Shown one piece after another: positions 27,555-35,370 of a DNA stretch of 64,000 nucleotides. Source of the stretch: Nocardia iowensis. GTDB lineage: Bacteria; Actinomycetota; Actinomycetes; Mycobacteriales; Mycobacteriaceae. The notes below the pieces were generated by a model. It was not told the origin of the DNA. It saw nothing but the letters and a program-made list of their open reading frames with translations, and ran no database searches. Both the position numbers and the translations under genes were made by a program. Numbering within the stretch: the first letter of the stretch is position 1; each line of letters begins with the position of its first letter. The DNA lies in NCBI RefSeq assembly GCF_019222765.1, contig NZ_CP078145.1:6572001-6636000 (forward strand), read 5' to 3'.

Positions 27555-28081
27555 ATCTCACCGATCGACTTATCGCCCCGCACGCCACGCGCGGGGAAGT
27601 AACGGCGAGTTTCGCCACGGCATTCGTCGGTGCCGCACTGGCTTTCGGCCTCGCGCTCGATGCGGAGTGGTCCTGGCTGTGCGTCGCCGTGGTCACGTTC
27701 GTCGCCTTCGACCTCTTCGGCGGCGCGGTCGTCAATGCGACCACCGCCGCGAAACGCTGGTTTCATCGGCCGGGACGAACCGCGAGGCACCATCTCGGCT
27801 TCGTCGCCATCCACGTCCAACCGTTCCTGCTCGCCTTGGTCACCCCCGGCTTCGGCTGGTTCACGGCCGCCGTCATCTACGCCCTGGCGCTGTCCGGCGC
27901 CGTACTCATCACCGTTGCTCCGCGAGATCTACGCCGCCCCATCGCCTTCGGCACCACCGCCGTCGCGCTGACCGTCGCCACCAGCATCCTCACCACTCCC
28001 AACGCACTGACCTGGTTCGCCCCCGTCCTGCTGATCAAACTCCTTCTCGCACATCTACTTCCAGAAGACACCGATCACTGA
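27551..28081 (+). CDS. Multi-pass membrane protein, unknown function
   Basis: 176 residues with about five to six hydrophobic segments (roughly 18-38, 42-62, 82-102, 104-122, 126-142, 146-168). No transporter family signature is recognised. The ATG overlaps the tetR stop by 4 nt; the longer frame upstream lies in tetR and is discarded. Being co-encoded with a TetR repressor it could be an exporter or a membrane-protective protein induced by a small ligand. A hairpin follows directly after the stop. Confidence 0.8.
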   Translation: MNLTDRLIAPHATRGEVTASFATAFVGAALAFGLALDAEWSWLCVAVVTFVAFDLFGGAVVNATTAAKRWFHRPGRTARHHLGFVAIHVQPFLLALVTPGFGWFTAAVIYALALSGAVLITVAPRDLRRPIAFGTTAVALTVATSILTTPNALTWFAPVLLIKLLLAHLLPEDTDH

Positions 28082-28082
28082 A

Positions 28083-28115
28083 GACGGTGCCCCCACGCCA
28101 GCCGGAGGCACCGTC
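28083..28115. terminator. Terminator after the tetR operon
   Basis: 9-bp stem GACGGTGCC/GGCACCGTC with a 15-nt loop, directly after the stop of the membrane-protein gene and before a small convergent ORF. Confidence 0.65.
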
Positions 28116-28121
28116 ACCACC

Positions 28122-28271
28122 TCACTCCGATTCAGGCTCCGGCCGAATCGCCTGCCGTCGCCGCGACGTGTACCGCTCGCAGGGTTCCGCAGCCCGCATA
28201 ACCGGCTGCTTCCGCGATTTCGAACTCATCCCCCGCCGCCACGCCGTATGACACCCCGGACAACGATCCAT
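28122..28271 (-). CDS. Possible small basic CPGC-motif protein
   Basis: 49 residues from MDRCPGCHTAWRR; GGAGG precedes the ATG by 8 nt. It has Cys at positions 4 and 7 (CPGC), a further Cys in EPCERY, and many Arg/Lys residues, compatible with a small metal- or nucleic-acid-binding protein. No family is recognised, and the short length in GC-rich DNA leaves real doubt that it is a gene. Confidence 0.35.
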   Translation of the reverse strand: MDRCPGCHTAWRRGMSSKSRKQPVMRAAEPCERYTSRRRQAIRPEPESE

Positions 28272-28400
28272 ACCAACCCCTCCTCGACGTCCTGAATCAC
28301 TCCATAAATCGCCCCTATCCACCTTCGACGCGCAGCACCCCGATTCGGTTCCACCCTGATATCCACCAATTCGGTCCGACGCCAGTTCGGTCGAGGGCGA

Positions 28401-28778
28401 TCAGAGGTTGAAGGCTCGGTTGATTACGCCCATGTCGAAGTAGTCGCGCCAGGCGAGGATGGTGTCGCCCGCTACTTCGAAGACGCCGGTGACGGGGAGG
28501 GGGATGGTGTGGCCCGCGCCGCGGAGGGTGTCGGTGCGTTCGTTCATGACCAGGTTGCCGGCGGTGATCTGGTGGTGGATGTCGAAGTCGACGGCCTCGA
28601 AGGTGGTCAGGAAGCCTGCGATGAAGTCGCGGATGGCGGTGCGGCCGACCACGGGCTCGGTCGGAATGTTGTGGTAGACGGCGTCTTCGGCGAAGAAGGC
28701 GGCGATTCGGTCTGGGTCGGGATCGGACCAGCTGCGGCACATGTCGCGGACGAGTTCGTCGGGGCTTGGCATTGGCAT
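28401..28778 (-). CDS. Limonene-1,2-epoxide hydrolase-family protein
   Basis: 125 residues of the NTF2-like fold. The catalytic Arg-Asp pair and the second Asp of limonene-1,2-epoxide hydrolases align with NERTDTLRG (about residue 80) and WRDYFD (about residue 113), so hydrolase activity on an epoxide is likely; M. tuberculosis EphG is of this type. ATG at 28778 is preferred over an upstream start in the same frame because the conserved region begins soon after it and a GGAAAG...GAGG stretch precedes it. Confidence 0.8.
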   Translation of the reverse strand: MPMPSPDELVRDMCRSWSDPDPDRIAAFFAEDAVYHNIPTEPVVGRTAIRDFIAGFLTTFEAVDFDIHHQITAGNLVMNERTDTLRGAGHTIPLPVTGVFEVAGDTILAWRDYFDMGVINRAFNL

Positions 28779-28869
28779 CGCCTCACTTTCCTGGTGGCGG
28801 GCGAACCGCATCGTCCGCACCGCCATCCCGATTCAACCAAGCAATTGCTCGGTATTAAAGCCTTGACAT

Positions 28870-30003
28870 TCAGCGGCTGGCGGTCAACTCCCGCTGCGGC
28901 ACCCCGACATACTCCGACAGCGGGCGGATCAGCGCATTCGAGGCGGACTGCTCGACGATGTGCGCGGTCCAGCCGGTGATCCGGCTCATCACGAAGATCG
29001 GCGTGAACATCTCGATGTCGAAGCCCATCAGGTAGTAGGCCGGACCCGCCGGGAAGTCGAGATTCGGCTTGATGCCGGTCGCCTCGGCCATCGCCCGCTC
29101 CAGTTCGGTGTACATGCGCACCCACCGTTGCCCGCCGGTCACCTCGGCGACCTGCTCCAGCGCGTCCCGCATGGTCGGCACCCTGGAGTCGCCGTTCTTG
29201 TAGACCCGGTGCCCGAAACCCATCACCTTCTGTTTACGAGCGAGCTTGGCGCGCAACCATTCCGCGGCCAGTTCCGGCGCACCGATCTCCAGCATCGTGT
29301 GCATGACGGCCTCATTGGCACCGCCGTGCAGCGGACCCTTCAACGCGCCGATGGCGGCGGTGACCGCGCTGTACACGTCCGACTGCGTCGAGGTGACCAC
29401 CCGCGCCGCGAACGTCGAGGCGTTGAAACTGTGCTCCGCGTACAGGATCAGCGAGATCTCGAAGGCGCGCACGATACGCGGGTCGGGCACCGACCCGAAG
29501 CACATGTTCAGGAAGTTCTCCGCGAAGCCCAGATGTGAGTGCGGCGCAATGGGATCGAGGCCGCGGCGACGACGCATATCGGCCGCGATGACCGTCGGCA
29601 ACACCGCGGTCAGCCGTAATGCCTTGGCCAACAGCGCTCGCTGCGCGGGGGCGCCACCCAGATCCTCCTCGGGGTCTTCGGCACCGAGATAGCTGACGAC
29701 GGTGCGGACCACATCCATCGGATGGCAAGAGGTAGGCATCTTTTCGACGAGCGACAGGATGGATCGGTCGACGCGGCGTTGCGCGCGTTCCCGCTGGCAC
29801 AGCAGTGCGAGTTGCGCCGCGTCGGGCAGTTCGCCGTACCAGAGCAGATAGGCGACCTCCTCGAACGTGCAGTGCCGCGCGAGATCCTGCACCGCGTACC
29901 CGCGATAGGTCAGTGAATTGGTCTCGGGCACCACCTTCGAGATGGTCGTCGTGTCGACCACCACCCCGGCCAGCCCCTTCTTGATTTCGGTCATGTCGCT
30001 CAC
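28870..30003 (-). CDS. prpC: 2-methylcitrate synthase / citrate synthase
   Basis: 377 residues with the citrate synthase catalytic set: His in GPLHGGANEAV, His in GFGHRVYKNGDSR and Asp in KPNLDFPAGPAYY. Its position after prpB identifies it as the propionyl-CoA-using methylcitrate synthase. GTG at 30003 overlaps the prpB stop as GTGA; an ATG three codons later is the alternative. Last gene of the prpDBC operon, which degrades propionyl-CoA from odd-chain lipids, cholesterol or branched amino acids to pyruvate and succinate. Confidence 0.95.
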   Translation of the reverse strand: MSDMTEIKKGLAGVVVDTTTISKVVPETNSLTYRGYAVQDLARHCTFEEVAYLLWYGELPDAAQLALLCQRERAQRRVDRSILSLVEKMPTSCHPMDVVRTVVSYLGAEDPEEDLGGAPAQRALLAKALRLTAVLPTVIAADMRRRRGLDPIAPHSHLGFAENFLNMCFGSVPDPRIVRAFEISLILYAEHSFNASTFAARVVTSTQSDVYSAVTAAIGALKGPLHGGANEAVMHTMLEIGAPELAAEWLRAKLARKQKVMGFGHRVYKNGDSRVPTMRDALEQVAEVTGGQRWVRMYTELERAMAEATGIKPNLDFPAGPAYYLMGFDIEMFTPIFVMSRITGWTAHIVEQSASNALIRPLSEYVGVPQRELTASR

Positions 30004-30089
30004 TCGCTCCCGTCTACGCCTCGCTGGCGCTCGGCTCCGCCGTGCGCGAATCGCGCTGTGTCATTGGTCCGCTCGCTACGCTCGCTCAC
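30000..30089 (-). repeat. Dispersed SERSER-type repeat, copy A (inside prpB 3' end)
   Basis: On the minus strand this reads GTGAGCGAGCGTAGCGAGCG, then a variable middle, then GCCGAGCGCCAGCGAGGC and a GAGTGA end. A second copy with the same three blocks lies at 52448-52530 upstream of ppk. Here it is translated as the last 29 residues of PrpB. Confidence 0.75.
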
Positions 30090-30995
30090 GGTGTAAGTGA
30101 AAATTCCGGAATCGAAGTCGTTGTACCGCTGGTACTGCAGGAGCTCGTACAGCCGAGAGCGATGCTGCATCGCCGGAACCAGGCCGGATTGCGTTCCGGT
30201 CGAGGCGATTTCGCGCAGTCCGTGCTCCACGGCGTACATCGCCAGCCGCAGCGTTGTCACCGGATAGATGACGGCGTTGTAGCCGAGGTCCTGCAGTGTC
30301 CGCGTCGAAAGCAGCTCGGATTTGCCGAACTCGGTCATGTTGGCGAGCAACGGAACATCGACGGCGGCACGGAATTTCGCGAATTCGGCGGCGTCGGCCA
30401 GCGCCTCGGTGAAGATGAGATCGGCGCCTGCGTCGGCGTATGCCTTGGCCCGGTCGATGGCCGCATCCAGCCCTTCGGTACCGCGGGCATCGGTTCTGGC
30501 GCACAGCACGAAGTTCGGGTCCCGCCGGGCCGAAACGGCGGCACGCAACCGACGGATCATCTCGCCGACGGGCACCACCGCCTTACCGTCGAGATGGCCG
30601 CAACGTTTCGGGTTCACCTGATCTTCGAGGTGACAACCGGCCAGCCCCGCGTCCTCCAGCAACGTCACCGTGCGCGCGGCGTTCATCGGCTCGCCGAACC
30701 CGGTGTCGGCGTCGATCAGCACCGGCAGATCGGTGACCCGCGCGATCTGCTGACCCCGCGCGGTGATCTCGCTGAGCGTGGTCAGTCCGATATCGGGCAG
30801 AGCGAGTTCGGCCGACATCACGGCGCCCGAGACATAGACGCCCTCGAAACCGATCTCCTGAACCAGCCTGGCCACCAGCGGATTGAACGCACCCGGCAAC
30901 CGCTGGATCTGCCCCGACGTCAGTCCAGCGCGGAATGCCGCGCGCTTGTCGGCCGCACTCGTCGCGGCGGCCAGCAAACCCGTCACCGGTGCCAC
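30000..30995 (-). CDS. prpB: 2-methylisocitrate lyase
   Basis: 331 residues, PEP mutase/isocitrate lyase superfamily. The catalytic cysteine motif is NPKRCGHLDGK (about residue 135), the substrate and Mg region DADTGFGE lies near 95, and LLANMTEFGKSE follows. It splits 2-methylisocitrate into pyruvate and succinate. The enzyme proper ends near residue 300; the last 29 residues (SERSERTN... to the stop) come from a dispersed repeat and are not part of the family. GTG start at 30995. A small plus-strand gene lies between prpD and this gene. Confidence 0.95.
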   Translation of the reverse strand: MAPVTGLLAAATSAADKRAAFRAGLTSGQIQRLPGAFNPLVARLVQEIGFEGVYVSGAVMSAELALPDIGLTTLSEITARGQQIARVTDLPVLIDADTGFGEPMNAARTVTLLEDAGLAGCHLEDQVNPKRCGHLDGKAVVPVGEMIRRLRAAVSARRDPNFVLCARTDARGTEGLDAAIDRAKAYADAGADLIFTEALADAAEFAKFRAAVDVPLLANMTEFGKSELLSTRTLQDLGYNAVIYPVTTLRLAMYAVEHGLREIASTGTQSGLVPAMQHRSRLYELLQYQRYNDFDSGIFTYTVSERSERTNDTARFAHGGAERQRGVDGSE

Positions 30996-31012
30996 CGCCC
31001 TAGGCTGGAGCC

Positions 31013-31186
31013 ATGAACGACCGCCCCCTGCGCTACCGGCTGATCACCGGCGTCGACGACGCTTCCTTCTGCGAGCGGATCAGCGCTCTGCTCGATCAGG
31101 GCTATCGGCTGCACGGCTCCCCCGCGGTGACCTTCAACGGCACCGAGGTGATCGCGGCACAGGCGGTGATCTGGGACGGCGAGTAG
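31013..31186 (+). CDS. DUF1737-domain small protein
   Basis: 57 residues: NDRPLRYRLITGVDDASFCE, then ISALLDQGYRLHGSPAVTFN and an IAAQAVIW ending. This matches DUF1737 proteins: short, with an alpha-beta core and the LLxxGYxLHGxP turn. Function unknown. It lies on the opposite strand inside the gap between prpD and prpB, so the prp transcript would be antisense to it. It starts 17 nt from the divergent prpB start; GGAG lies just ahead of the ATG. Confidence 0.8.
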   Translation: MNDRPLRYRLITGVDDASFCERISALLDQGYRLHGSPAVTFNGTEVIAAQAVIWDGE

Positions 31187-31194
31187 CGGGGACA

Positions 31195-32718
31195 TCAGAA
31201 GACCCCTTCCGGCGTCCGGGGCGCCCGGTCCAGCACGGCGCTCGATACGGTGAACGTCAGCTGATCCAGTTCGCCCGCGGCGAGTTCCGGTGTGCGCTGG
31301 GCCGCGTCCAGGAAGCGATCCTGTTCGGCGGCGTCGAGCACGCCGTCGGCGAGCGTGCGGAACTTGGCGATGTACTGCTCCCTGGCGAACGGCCGCGCAC
31401 CGAGCGGGTGCGCGTCGGCAACGGCGAGCTCGTCGACGATGGTCTCCCCGCTCTTCAACGTCACCACCGCCCGTGCCCCGAAAGCCTTTTCGTTCGGGTC
31501 GGTGGCGTGATAGCGCCGCGTCCACTCCGGATCCTCGGTGGTGGAGATCTTGCGCCACAGCGCGACGGTGTCCGGCCGCTGCGCGCGTTCGGGGGCGTAG
31601 GACCGCTCGTGATGCCAAGTTCCGTCTTGCAACGCGACCGCGAAGATGTAAGGCACCGAATGGTCGAGGGTTTCCCGGCTGGCGTGCGGGTCGAACTTCT
31701 GCGGGTCGCCCGAGCCGGTGCCGATCACTACATGGGTGTGATGGCTGGTGTGCAACACGATCGAGGCGATCTGGTCGAGATCGCCGATGCGCGAACGCAT
31801 TCGGCGGGCCAGATCGATCGGCGCCTGGCTCTGATACTCGGCCGAATGTTCCTTGGTATAGCTGTCCAGAATCGCGCGCTTCGCCTCGCCCGGACCGGGC
31901 AGCGGCACCCGGTATTCCGCGGCCGATCCGCCGAGCAGCCAGGCGATCACACCGTCGGCGCCTTCCCAGATCGGCGCGGGCGCGCCCTCGCCACGCATCG
32001 CCCGGTCCACCGCCTCGACCGCCATCTTCCCGGCGAACGCGGGCGCGTAGGCCTTCCAACTGGAGATCTCGCCCTTGCGCGATTGACGGGTCGCGGTGGT
32101 GGTGTGCAGCGCCTGGCCGATCGCCTGATAGATCGTCTCGGTGTCGAGCCCTAGCAGCGTGCCGATCCCCGCGGCGGCGGACGGACCGAGGTGCGCGACG
32201 TGGTCGATCTTGTGCTCGTGCAGGCAGATTCCGCGCACCAGGTCGATCTGGATCTCGTAACCCGTTGCCAGGCCGCGGATCAGGTCAGCGCCACTACGAC
32301 CGAGATGCTGCGCCACCGCGAGGATCGGCGGGATGTTGTCACCGGGGTGCGAATACTCCGCCGCCAGAAACGTGTCGTGAAAGTCGAGCTCGCGCACCGC
32401 GACTCCGTTGGCCCAGGCCGCCCACTCCGGCGACACCCAGTGTCGCGCGGGCAGCCCGAACACCGTCGCACCCGAGCGCCCCGGTCCAGGTCGATACGGT
32501 TGCGCGAGTGCCTGGGCCCTGGCGCTGGTCACCGGACGGCGGGTCAATGCCGCCGCCGCGACGGCCGCGTTGTCGATGATCCGGTTCACGATCATCTCGG
32601 CGACCTCGGCGCTGACCTCGACGGGGTCGGCAGCCACTTCGGCAATCTTGGTTGCCAGGTGTTCCGCGCGCGGGAAATCGGCGTCGGCGGGGCGGGCGCG
32701 TACGATGTGTGTCTTCAT
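31195..32718 (-). CDS. prpD: 2-methylcitrate dehydratase
   Basis: 507 residues of the MmgE/PrpD family, full length. Recognisable blocks: [20 protein letters not shown] (active-site His/Asp region, about residue 115), [20 protein letters not shown] and [15 protein letters not shown]. It dehydrates 2-methylcitrate to 2-methylaconitate. First gene of prpDBC; the ATG follows the divergent intergenic region shared with prpR, where a candidate operator is found. Confidence 0.96.
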   Translation of the reverse strand: MKTHIVRARPADADFPRAEHLATKIAEVAADPVEVSAEVAEMIVNRIIDNAAVAAAALTRRPVTSARAQALAQPYRPGPGRSGATVFGLPARHWVSPEWAAWANGVAVRELDFHDTFLAAEYSHPGDNIPPILAVAQHLGRSGADLIRGLATGYEIQIDLVRGICLHEHKIDHVAHLGPSAAAGIGTLLGLDTETIYQAIGQALHTTTATRQSRKGEISSWKAYAPAFAGKMAVEAVDRAMRGEGAPAPIWEGADGVIAWLLGGSAAEYRVPLPGPGEAKRAILDSYTKEHSAEYQSQAPIDLARRMRSRIGDLDQIASIVLHTSHHTHVVIGTGSGDPQKFDPHASRETLDHSVPYIFAVALQDGTWHHERSYAPERAQRPDTVALWRKISTTEDPEWTRRYHATDPNEKAFGARAVVTLKSGETIVDELAVADAHPLGARPFAREQYIAKFRTLADGVLDAAEQDRFLDAAQRTPELAAGELDQLTFTVSSAVLDRAPRTPEGVF

Positions 32719-32778
32719 GCGTCCTCCAGATCAGCGGTGAAAGAACCTCTCTTCGCACGCTACGCAGCTGGGATCTCG

Positions 32779-32810
32779 CGCAAAATACCTCGCAGCGGCA
32801 TATTTCTGCG
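32779..32810. promoter_or_regulatory. Candidate PrpR operator between prpD and prpR
   Basis: Imperfect inverted repeat CGCAAAATA ... TATTTCTGCG with a 13-nt spacer in the 147-nt divergent region. Mycobacterial PrpR/RamB-type regulators bind AT-rich sites with TTTGC/GCAAA halves, which these arms resemble. Confidence 0.4.
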
Positions 32811-32865
32811 GGAAAGAAGTCCGGATATTGCGATGATTGCGAAGATCCGGGGCTACGATCTTGCC

Positions 32866-34287
32866 GTGCGGAAGATGTACGCGGGAGCTCGCCTTCGCCG
32901 ATTACGCGAGGAGCGCAGGCTCACCCAGGCGGCGCTGGCGAAGTCGCTGGATCTGTCGCCCAGCTATCTCAACCAACTGGAGCGCGACCAGCGGCCGCTC
33001 ACCATCCCGGTACTGCTGAAGCTCAACTCCACCTTCGATCTGGACGTCCAGTTCTTCGCCGCGGACTCGGACGCGCGCCTCGTATCGGACCTGCACGAGG
33101 TGCTGATCGATGCCGCAGGCGGCCACACCGCGCCGCTGACCGAGGTGGAGGAACTGGCCACCAGGCAACCCGAGGTCGCCAGGATCGTCGTCGCGATGCA
33201 CCGCAGGCTGCGCGCCGCCACCGACCAGCTCGATCTGCTCTCCGCCCGGGTGTCCGCACCGACCGGCGCCCCCGGCATGCCGATGCCCTACGAAGATGTG
33301 CGGGACTTCTTCTACGACCATCACAATCACATTCCGCAGCTCGACATCGCCGCCGAGCAGCTGTTCGAACAATCCGGACTGACCATCGGCTCGCTGGATC
33401 GCCAGCTCGCGAGGGTGGCCGAGGAACGCGCCGGGGTCACCGTGCTGGTGCGCGGCGACGGCGCGGATCCGTCCATCCCCAAACGGCAATACGATCCCGA
33501 CAGCCGAACCCTGACCTTGGCCAGGCGATTACGGCCGGGGCAGCGCGCCTTCCAGATCGCGACCACTCTCGCGTTCCTGCTGTACGGCACCGAGTTGGAC
33601 GGCGTCCTCGCCGAAACCCCCTCGCTCACCGGTGAATCCCGCACGCTCGCGCGGATCGGGCTGGCCAACTACTTCGCCGGCGCACTGGTGCTGCCCTACG
33701 GGCGTTTTCTGCGCTCCGCCGAGGACCTGCACTACGATATCGACCTGCTCGGCCTGCGTTTCGAGGTCGGCTTCGAAACCATCTGCCACCGACTCAGCAC
33801 CCTGCAACGGCAGGGTCAGCGCGGGGTGCCGTTCTTCTTCGTCCGCACCGACCGCGCGGGCAATATCTCGAAACGCCAGTCGGCCACGGCTTTCCACTTC
33901 TCCCGGGTCGGCGGCAGCTGCCCGCTCTGGGTGGTACACGAGGCCTTCGCGTATCCGGGCCGCATCCTCACCCAGATCGCCGAAATGCCGGACGGTCGAC
34001 GTTATCTGTGGGTCGCGCGCACCGCGATGACCGCGCCGCACGGATTCGGCACCGCGACAAAGAACTTCGCGATCGGGCTCGGCTGTGACATCGAATACGC
34101 CGAACGGCTGGTGTATTCGGCCGGCCTGCAGCTCGACGACCCGGCGACGGCGGTGCAGATCGGCGCGGGATGCAAGGTCTGCGAACGGCCGTCGTGTCCG
34201 CAGCGCGCGTTCCCGCATATCGGCAGCCCGCTCGCGGTCTCCGAACACACCAGCACCGACCTGCCCTATCCGCGCGTCGGACGCTGA
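32866..34287 (+). CDS. prpR: PrpR-type regulator of propionate metabolism (ScfR family)
   Basis: 473 residues. An N-terminal XRE helix-turn-helix (RRLREERRLTQAALAKSLDL, SPSYLNQLERDQRPLT) is followed by an IrrE/M78-like middle domain and the short-chain fatty-acid regulator domain (FFFVRTDRAGNISKRQSATA). The C-terminal GAGCKVCERPSCPQRAFP cysteine set matches the 4Fe-4S site of mycobacterial PrpR, which senses propionyl-CoA and activates prpDC. GTG at 32866 matches the family N-terminus; a TACGAT box six bases upstream suggests a leaderless mRNA. Divergent from prpD. Its 3' end overlaps the convergent sigma-factor gene by 22 nt. Confidence 0.94.
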   Translation: MRKMYAGARLRRLREERRLTQAALAKSLDLSPSYLNQLERDQRPLTIPVLLKLNSTFDLDVQFFAADSDARLVSDLHEVLIDAAGGHTAPLTEVEELATRQPEVARIVVAMHRRLRAATDQLDLLSARVSAPTGAPGMPMPYEDVRDFFYDHHNHIPQLDIAAEQLFEQSGLTIGSLDRQLARVAEERAGVTVLVRGDGADPSIPKRQYDPDSRTLTLARRLRPGQRAFQIATTLAFLLYGTELDGVLAETPSLTGESRTLARIGLANYFAGALVLPYGRFLRSAEDLHYDIDLLGLRFEVGFETICHRLSTLQRQGQRGVPFFFVRTDRAGNISKRQSATAFHFSRVGGSCPLWVVHEAFAYPGRILTQIAEMPDGRRYLWVARTAMTAPHGFGTATKNFAIGLGCDIEYAERLVYSAGLQLDDPATAVQIGAGCKVCERPSCPQRAFPHIGSPLAVSEHTSTDLPYPRVGR

Positions 34288-35201
34288 TCCCCCGCGATCC
34301 CGGTGAGCTTGTCCGGATTGGCCACCGCGTAGATCCCCCGGACCTGCTCGGAGACCGGATCGATGTCGAGCACGACGACCGCGAACGGCGCGTCGCCGGA
34401 GAACACCACCGCCGACGGGTCACCGTTCACCCATCGGTACTCGACGCCGATGTCCGGAACATGGCTCAGCACAATGGGACTGGTGATCAGCCTGGCGACC
34501 TTGTCGATGCCGTGGACCGGTCGCAGCGCCGCCCGTCGCTTGCCGCCGCCATCGGACCAGAACGTCACATCCGGCGCCAGCAGCGCCATCAACCCCGCCA
34601 TGTCGCCGCCGAGCTGAGCGGCCAGGAACTTCTGCGTCACCTCCCGCTGTACCCGCGGGTCGGCTTGGTGGCGCGGCCTGCGGGCATGGACGTGTTCGCG
34701 CGCCCGATGCGCGAGCTGCCGAATCGCGGTGGTGCGGCGACCGAGCATCTCGGCGATCTCGGCGTGCGGGTAGCCGAATACCTCGTGCAGCACGAACACC
34801 GCGCGCTCCAGTGGCGTCAGCGTCTCCAGCACGACGAGCATCGCCATCGAGACCGATTCCGCGCGCAACGCGGGCTCGGCGGCGTCGATGGTGTCGCGGG
34901 CCGCCGGTTCGTCGGCGACCAGCGGCTCGGGCAGCCAGGGACCGACGTAGGTTTCGCGCCTGCGGTTGATGGCGGCCCGCCGGTCCAGCGCGTGGTTGAC
35001 CGCGAGGCGCACCAGATAGGCGCGCGGATGCTCGATCTGCGAACCTTCCTCCCGATTGCGCGATACCCAGGACAACCACGCGTCCTGCAGCACGTCTTCG
35101 GTGTCGGCGACGCTGCCGAGCATGTTGTAGACCACCGAGAACATCAGCTCCCGATGGTCGGCGAACACCCGCGTCGCCTCCGTGTCCACGATCTCGATCA
35201 T
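34266..35201 (-). CDS. ECF sigma factor, SigJ/ECF41 type with C-terminal SnoaL-like domain
   Basis: 311 residues. Sigma region 2 (VYNMLGSVADTEDVLQDAWL), region 4 (LTPLERAVFVLHEVFGYPHAEIAE) and a C-terminal NTF2/SnoaL-like domain from about 190. The ECF41 hallmarks are present: the WLPEPL linker, DGGGK in the C-terminal domain and NPDKL near the end. In this group the C-terminal domain, instead of an anti-sigma factor, controls activity. ATG at 35201 has GGAGGAG just ahead; the longer frame runs over the divergent promoter and MFS gene. Divergent from an MFS exporter, its likely target. Confidence 0.93.
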   Translation of the reverse strand: MIEIVDTEATRVFADHRELMFSVVYNMLGSVADTEDVLQDAWLSWVSRNREEGSQIEHPRAYLVRLAVNHALDRRAAINRRRETYVGPWLPEPLVADEPAARDTIDAAEPALRAESVSMAMLVVLETLTPLERAVFVLHEVFGYPHAEIAEMLGRRTTAIRQLAHRAREHVHARRPRHQADPRVQREVTQKFLAAQLGGDMAGLMALLAPDVTFWSDGGGKRRAALRPVHGIDKVARLITSPIVLSHVPDIGVEYRWVNGDPSAVVFSGDAPFAVVVLDIDPVSEQVRGIYAVANPDKLTGIAGDQRPTRG

Positions 35202-35234
35202 CGCTCCTCCTCTATGCCGATCTTGCTTCCTTAG

Positions 35235-35261
35235 AGCCGGGCGCGGCCACAAAAAGTGACA
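35235..35261 (-). promoter_or_regulatory. Putative ECF41-type promoter of the sigma gene
   Basis: On the minus strand a TGTCACT element (35261-35255) is followed after 15 nt by CGGC, close to the ECF41 consensus TGTCACA-N16-CGTC. It lies upstream of the sigma gene start at 35201 and would give autoactivation. Confidence 0.5.
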
Positions 35262-35293
35262 CGTGGCGGCGAAGTGTGATCCGGCTCTCCCGC

Positions 35294-35320
35294 TGTCACG
35301 TCTCGCGCGGATCGGCGGTC
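35294..35320 (+). promoter_or_regulatory. Putative ECF41-type promoter of the MFS gene
   Basis: TGTCACG (35294-35300) with GGTC after exactly 16 nt, close to the ECF41 consensus, about 50 nt before the MFS start. With the minus-strand element it forms a facing pair of TGTCAC boxes about 32 nt apart. Confidence 0.5.
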
Positions 35321-35370
35321 TCAGGGTGGCAACGGATGAGATCTCGTCCGGACCGAGAGAGGACATCGGA

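Noticed and set aside
35263..35370. Upstream extension of the MFS exporter
   Set aside because: Covers the putative ECF41 promoter; the GTG at 35371 has a ribosome site.
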